A stretch of 8,846 nt of DNA from Planctomycetales bacterium. Lineage in GTDB: Bacteria > Planctomycetota > Planctomycetia > Planctomycetales > Planctomycetaceae. The stretch is from the NCBI GenBank assembly GCA_020050375.1, contig JAGVKR010000236.1, positions 1 to 8,846 of the forward strand, read 5' to 3'. The position numbers and the translations under genes were made by a program. The notes beneath the pieces are model-generated. The model ran no database searches, was not told the DNA's origin, and saw nothing but the letters and a program-made list of their open reading frames with translations. This document shows positions 7,133-8,846 of this stretch, in pieces; position 1 is the first letter of the stretch, and the number at the start of each line of letters is the position of its first letter.

Positions 7133-7509
7133 GGTGCTTCGACCAATCGGATTTCCTTAGGCAGTTGGCCCCAGGCGCTTTGCAGTTCCTCGAGGCCTGT
7201 GCCACGGTCAAATTGCACGAGTCCTTGGGAACGCGGGAAATACTCATCCACGGTCAAGTCGATGATTTCATCCGGAACATCAACCCTCAGCATAGCAGGA
7301 CCACCCTCGTCGGGGAAATTCGCCGCCTTCCGACAAGCGTACTCTTTTGCGGTGCTGAACAGGCTCGGATCGGAAGGGCCACTTTCCAGAAACGTCGAGA
7401 ATCCCTCAGCCATCGCCGCGCTACGCGGCTCCCGAAAGTCCGGATCTGGCCCAATCTCCAGGATTCGATCGGCGCGTTGACGTGTTGTTCCGTGGATCAA
7501 AAATGGCAT
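7129..7509 (-). CDS. Small ADP-ribosyltransferase-fold-like protein (hypothetical)
   Basis: A 126-aa protein from the ATG at 7509. A longer frame from 7560 adds 17 Cys-containing, unlikely residues. It opens with FLIHGTTRQRADRILEIG (3-20), the pattern of the first strand and helix of PARP-like/KptA-like ADP-ribosyltransferase folds, whose HGT or HGS motif contacts NAD. Further candidates for an H-Y-E-type site are Tyr57 in FSTAKEYACRKA (51-62) and Glu107/Glu108 in FDRGTGLEEL (100-109). GGPAMLRVDVP (69-79) looks like a core strand. I recall similar short hypothetical proteins in planctomycetes, without assigned function. It is far shorter than most ART enzymes, so it may be a minimal, degenerate or unrelated fold. 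Its TGA overlaps the next gene's ATG by 4 nt, so the two probably form one operon. No clear ribosome binding site precedes 7509; a perfect GCGGGCCCGC palindrome sits just upstream (7515-7524). Confidence 0.66.
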   Translation of the reverse strand: MPFLIHGTTRQRADRILEIGPDPDFREPRSAAMAEGFSTFLESGPSDPSLFSTAKEYACRKAANFPDEGGPAMLRVDVPDEIIDLTVDEYFPRSQGLVQFDRGTGLEELQSAWGQLPKEIRLVEAP

Positions 7510-7566
7510 TTTCGCGGGCCCGCAGCGCGAAACGCAGGCTTCGATCTGGAAATTCAACAACGCCGA

Positions 7567-8832
7567 TCAGGCCTTGATCTTCTTGACTGCCGCGGCGGCT
7601 GCCTTGCGCACCGCTTCGTCCGGGTCTTTGGCAAGCTTCTCCAAAGCCGGAAGCGCCGGTTTCGATTGGCCTCCCAAACTCTGCAGAGCGGTGATGGCTT
7701 CGATCCGCGCCTGCGGGTCAGGAAGTTGCAAGCCCTTGGCGAGCAGCGGCACGGCCGAAGCGGCCAGCCCTTCCTGTTGCGGCGCGATGTTGACCAGCGA
7801 CCAGGCGCTGATGATCGGCAGGAACTCATCTTTCGATTTCAGATTGTTGAGCAGGACGGGAACCGCGTCTTTGGCCGCCGGTCCGATCTTGCCCAGCGTA
7901 TAGCAGGCGGTGTAACGGATGATCGGCGCGGGATCCGCCAGCGACTTCAGCACGGCGGGCAAAGCCGCTTCGGACCCGGGGCCAATCTCACCCAGCGCCG
8001 CGAGGATATCGTTTCGCACGGCGGGGTTCGGCTCTTTTTCAAGGAGCTTTGTCAGTTCGGGGACGGCGACCTTGGACGACTTGCCCAACCGACCGAGAGC
8101 GGCGATCGCTTCACTACGGACGAGCTCCATTTCGCTCGACAGCCCGTTGATCAAATGCGGTAGCGCCAGGCGGACGTAATCCGGGTTCGTCGGGCGAAGG
8201 GTGACCAGCCCCCAGGCGCTGACGTCGCGGAGGTGCTGGTCGGTCTTGTCGGCGACAGTCTTCGTGAGGATCGGAATCACCTTCTCGTCGGCGCCGATCT
8301 TGACCAGGGCGTAGATCGCCCCCGATCGAATTTCGCTTTTCTCGTCGTTCAGCTCGGTGAGCAACTGGGGCACGGCTTGCGTCGCGCCCGGACCGATCTG
8401 CGCCAGCGCGATCAGTGCCTCGCGGCGGATTTCGACGTCCTTATCCTTGAGCAATCCGACGAGTGCCGGGACGGCGGCCTTCGCCCCCGGACCGATGTCG
8501 GCGAGCACGAGTATTGCCAGCGCGCGGTGCGCCGGGTCGCCAATCGCTTTGGTCAGTTCCGGAACGGCGTCGGGACCGATTCGCCCAAGGGCTTCCGCCG
8601 CGTGCACGGTGACCGCCCCCTGTTCGTCCTGCAAAGCGGAGACAAGCGTCGGGACAGCCGCCTTGGCGGCGGGACCGATTTCTCCCAGCGCCTGAGCCGC
8701 CTCGCGTCGGACGTTTGCGTCCGGATCGGTGAGCGCTTTGCCCAGTTGCGGGACGGCCGCGGCGCTCAACGGCCCGAGATGACCGAGGGCGTCGGCGGCG
8801 TTGGCGCGAACGCCGGCAACTTTGCTCGACAG
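7567..8832 (-). CDS. HEAT-repeat protein (5' end missing)
   Basis: A solenoid scaffold of alpha-helical HEAT/PBS-type repeats. Such proteins mediate protein-protein interaction and usually have no catalytic role. The 421 codons of genomic sequence contain about 12-13 consecutive repeats of about 30-37 residues on the theme VRREAAQALGEIGPAAKAAV-P-L. They end with VRKAAAAAVKKIKA and a TGA at 7569-7567. The TTG at 8769 could be read as a start, but the upstream codons (SSKVAGVRANAADALGHLGP) continue the repeat pattern, so the gene is truncated at the right edge rather than starting there. Any signal peptide or N-terminal domain is lost. Two repeats are irregular: the segment with WGLVTLRPTNPDYV and the one with WSLVNIAPQQEG, which resemble each other and mark longer units. 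The ART-like gene begins 57 nt downstream in the same orientation. The binding partner is unknown. Confidence 0.9.
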   Translation of the reverse strand: MSSKVAGVRANAADALGHLGPLSAAAVPQLGKALTDPDANVRREAAQALGEIGPAAKAAVPTLVSALQDEQGAVTVHAAEALGRIGPDAVPELTKAIGDPAHRALAILVLADIGPGAKAAVPALVGLLKDKDVEIRREALIALAQIGPGATQAVPQLLTELNDEKSEIRSGAIYALVKIGADEKVIPILTKTVADKTDQHLRDVSAWGLVTLRPTNPDYVRLALPHLINGLSSEMELVRSEAIAALGRLGKSSKVAVPELTKLLEKEPNPAVRNDILAALGEIGPGSEAALPAVLKSLADPAPIIRYTACYTLGKIGPAAKDAVPVLLNNLKSKDEFLPIISAWSLVNIAPQQEGLAASAVPLLAKGLQLPDPQARIEAITALQSLGGQSKPALPALEKLAKDPDEAVRKAAAAAVKKIKA

Positions 8833-8846
8833 AGATCGGAAGAGCG
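8833..8846. other. Illumina adapter remnant at the contig end
   Basis: The last 14 bases are AGATCGGAAGAGCG, identical to the start of the standard Illumina TruSeq read-through adapter. On the minus strand they extend the HEAT frame with the residues LFRS, the usual product of CTCTTCCGATCT. They should be treated as sequencing residue, not genome. They also show that the right edge of this window is an assembly end. Confidence 0.93.

Noticed and set aside
7120..8163. Plus-strand open frame of about 347 codons
   Set aside because: It runs antisense across the ART-like and HEAT genes. The minus-strand frames show repeat structure and a stop-start overlap; this one has no recognisable features.

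Overview
This 8.8-kb window looks like a bacterial contig from a Planctomycetes-type genome, probably Pirellulales or a relative (inference). The grounds are high-GC housekeeping genes, several starts with no visible Shine-Dalgarno sequence, a palindromic GGGGGC-type element inside a coding gene, short CGTAGGATCGCCTTCAGGCG-type intergenic repeats, and a long HEAT-repeat protein. Every gene I can support lies on the minus strand, so transcription runs from the right end to the left. The long plus-strand frames are shadows.

Right to left: (a) an incomplete HEAT-repeat protein (7567-8832), followed by 14 terminal bases that match the Illumina adapter AGATCGGAAGAGCG and are almost certainly not genomic; (b) a pair of small genes coupled by an ATGA overlap. 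The first (7129-7509) looks like a mini ADP-ribosyltransferase-fold protein. The second (6518-7132) resembles the pre-ATPase domain of GspE/PilB fused to a winged-helix-like tail, without any ATPase domain; (c) a complete class-III PLP aminotransferase (4922-6346); (d) a gene-free 317-bp stretch with degenerate direct and inverted repeats next to a plausible lysS promoter; (e) lysS, class-II lysyl-tRNA synthetase (2970-4604), with an in-frame insertion of about 40 codons that contains the palindromic element; (f) a lower-GC two-gene cassette, a ParA-type ATPase (1961-2851) overlapping a small protein (1542-1976) with two SAP/Rho-N-like helix-loop-helix motifs; (g) the 5' 471 codons of a LolC/LolE-type ABC transporter permease (1-1413), open at the left edge.

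The housekeeping backbone is lysS followed by the lolC/E-like gene. The ParA cassette sits between them and looks like an accessory insertion. The best candidates for undescribed biology are that cassette, a possible partition or positioning module whose partner is not ParB-like, and the ART-like bicistron, which could be a toxin/partner or signalling pair. Both functional readings are inferences from residue patterns only.
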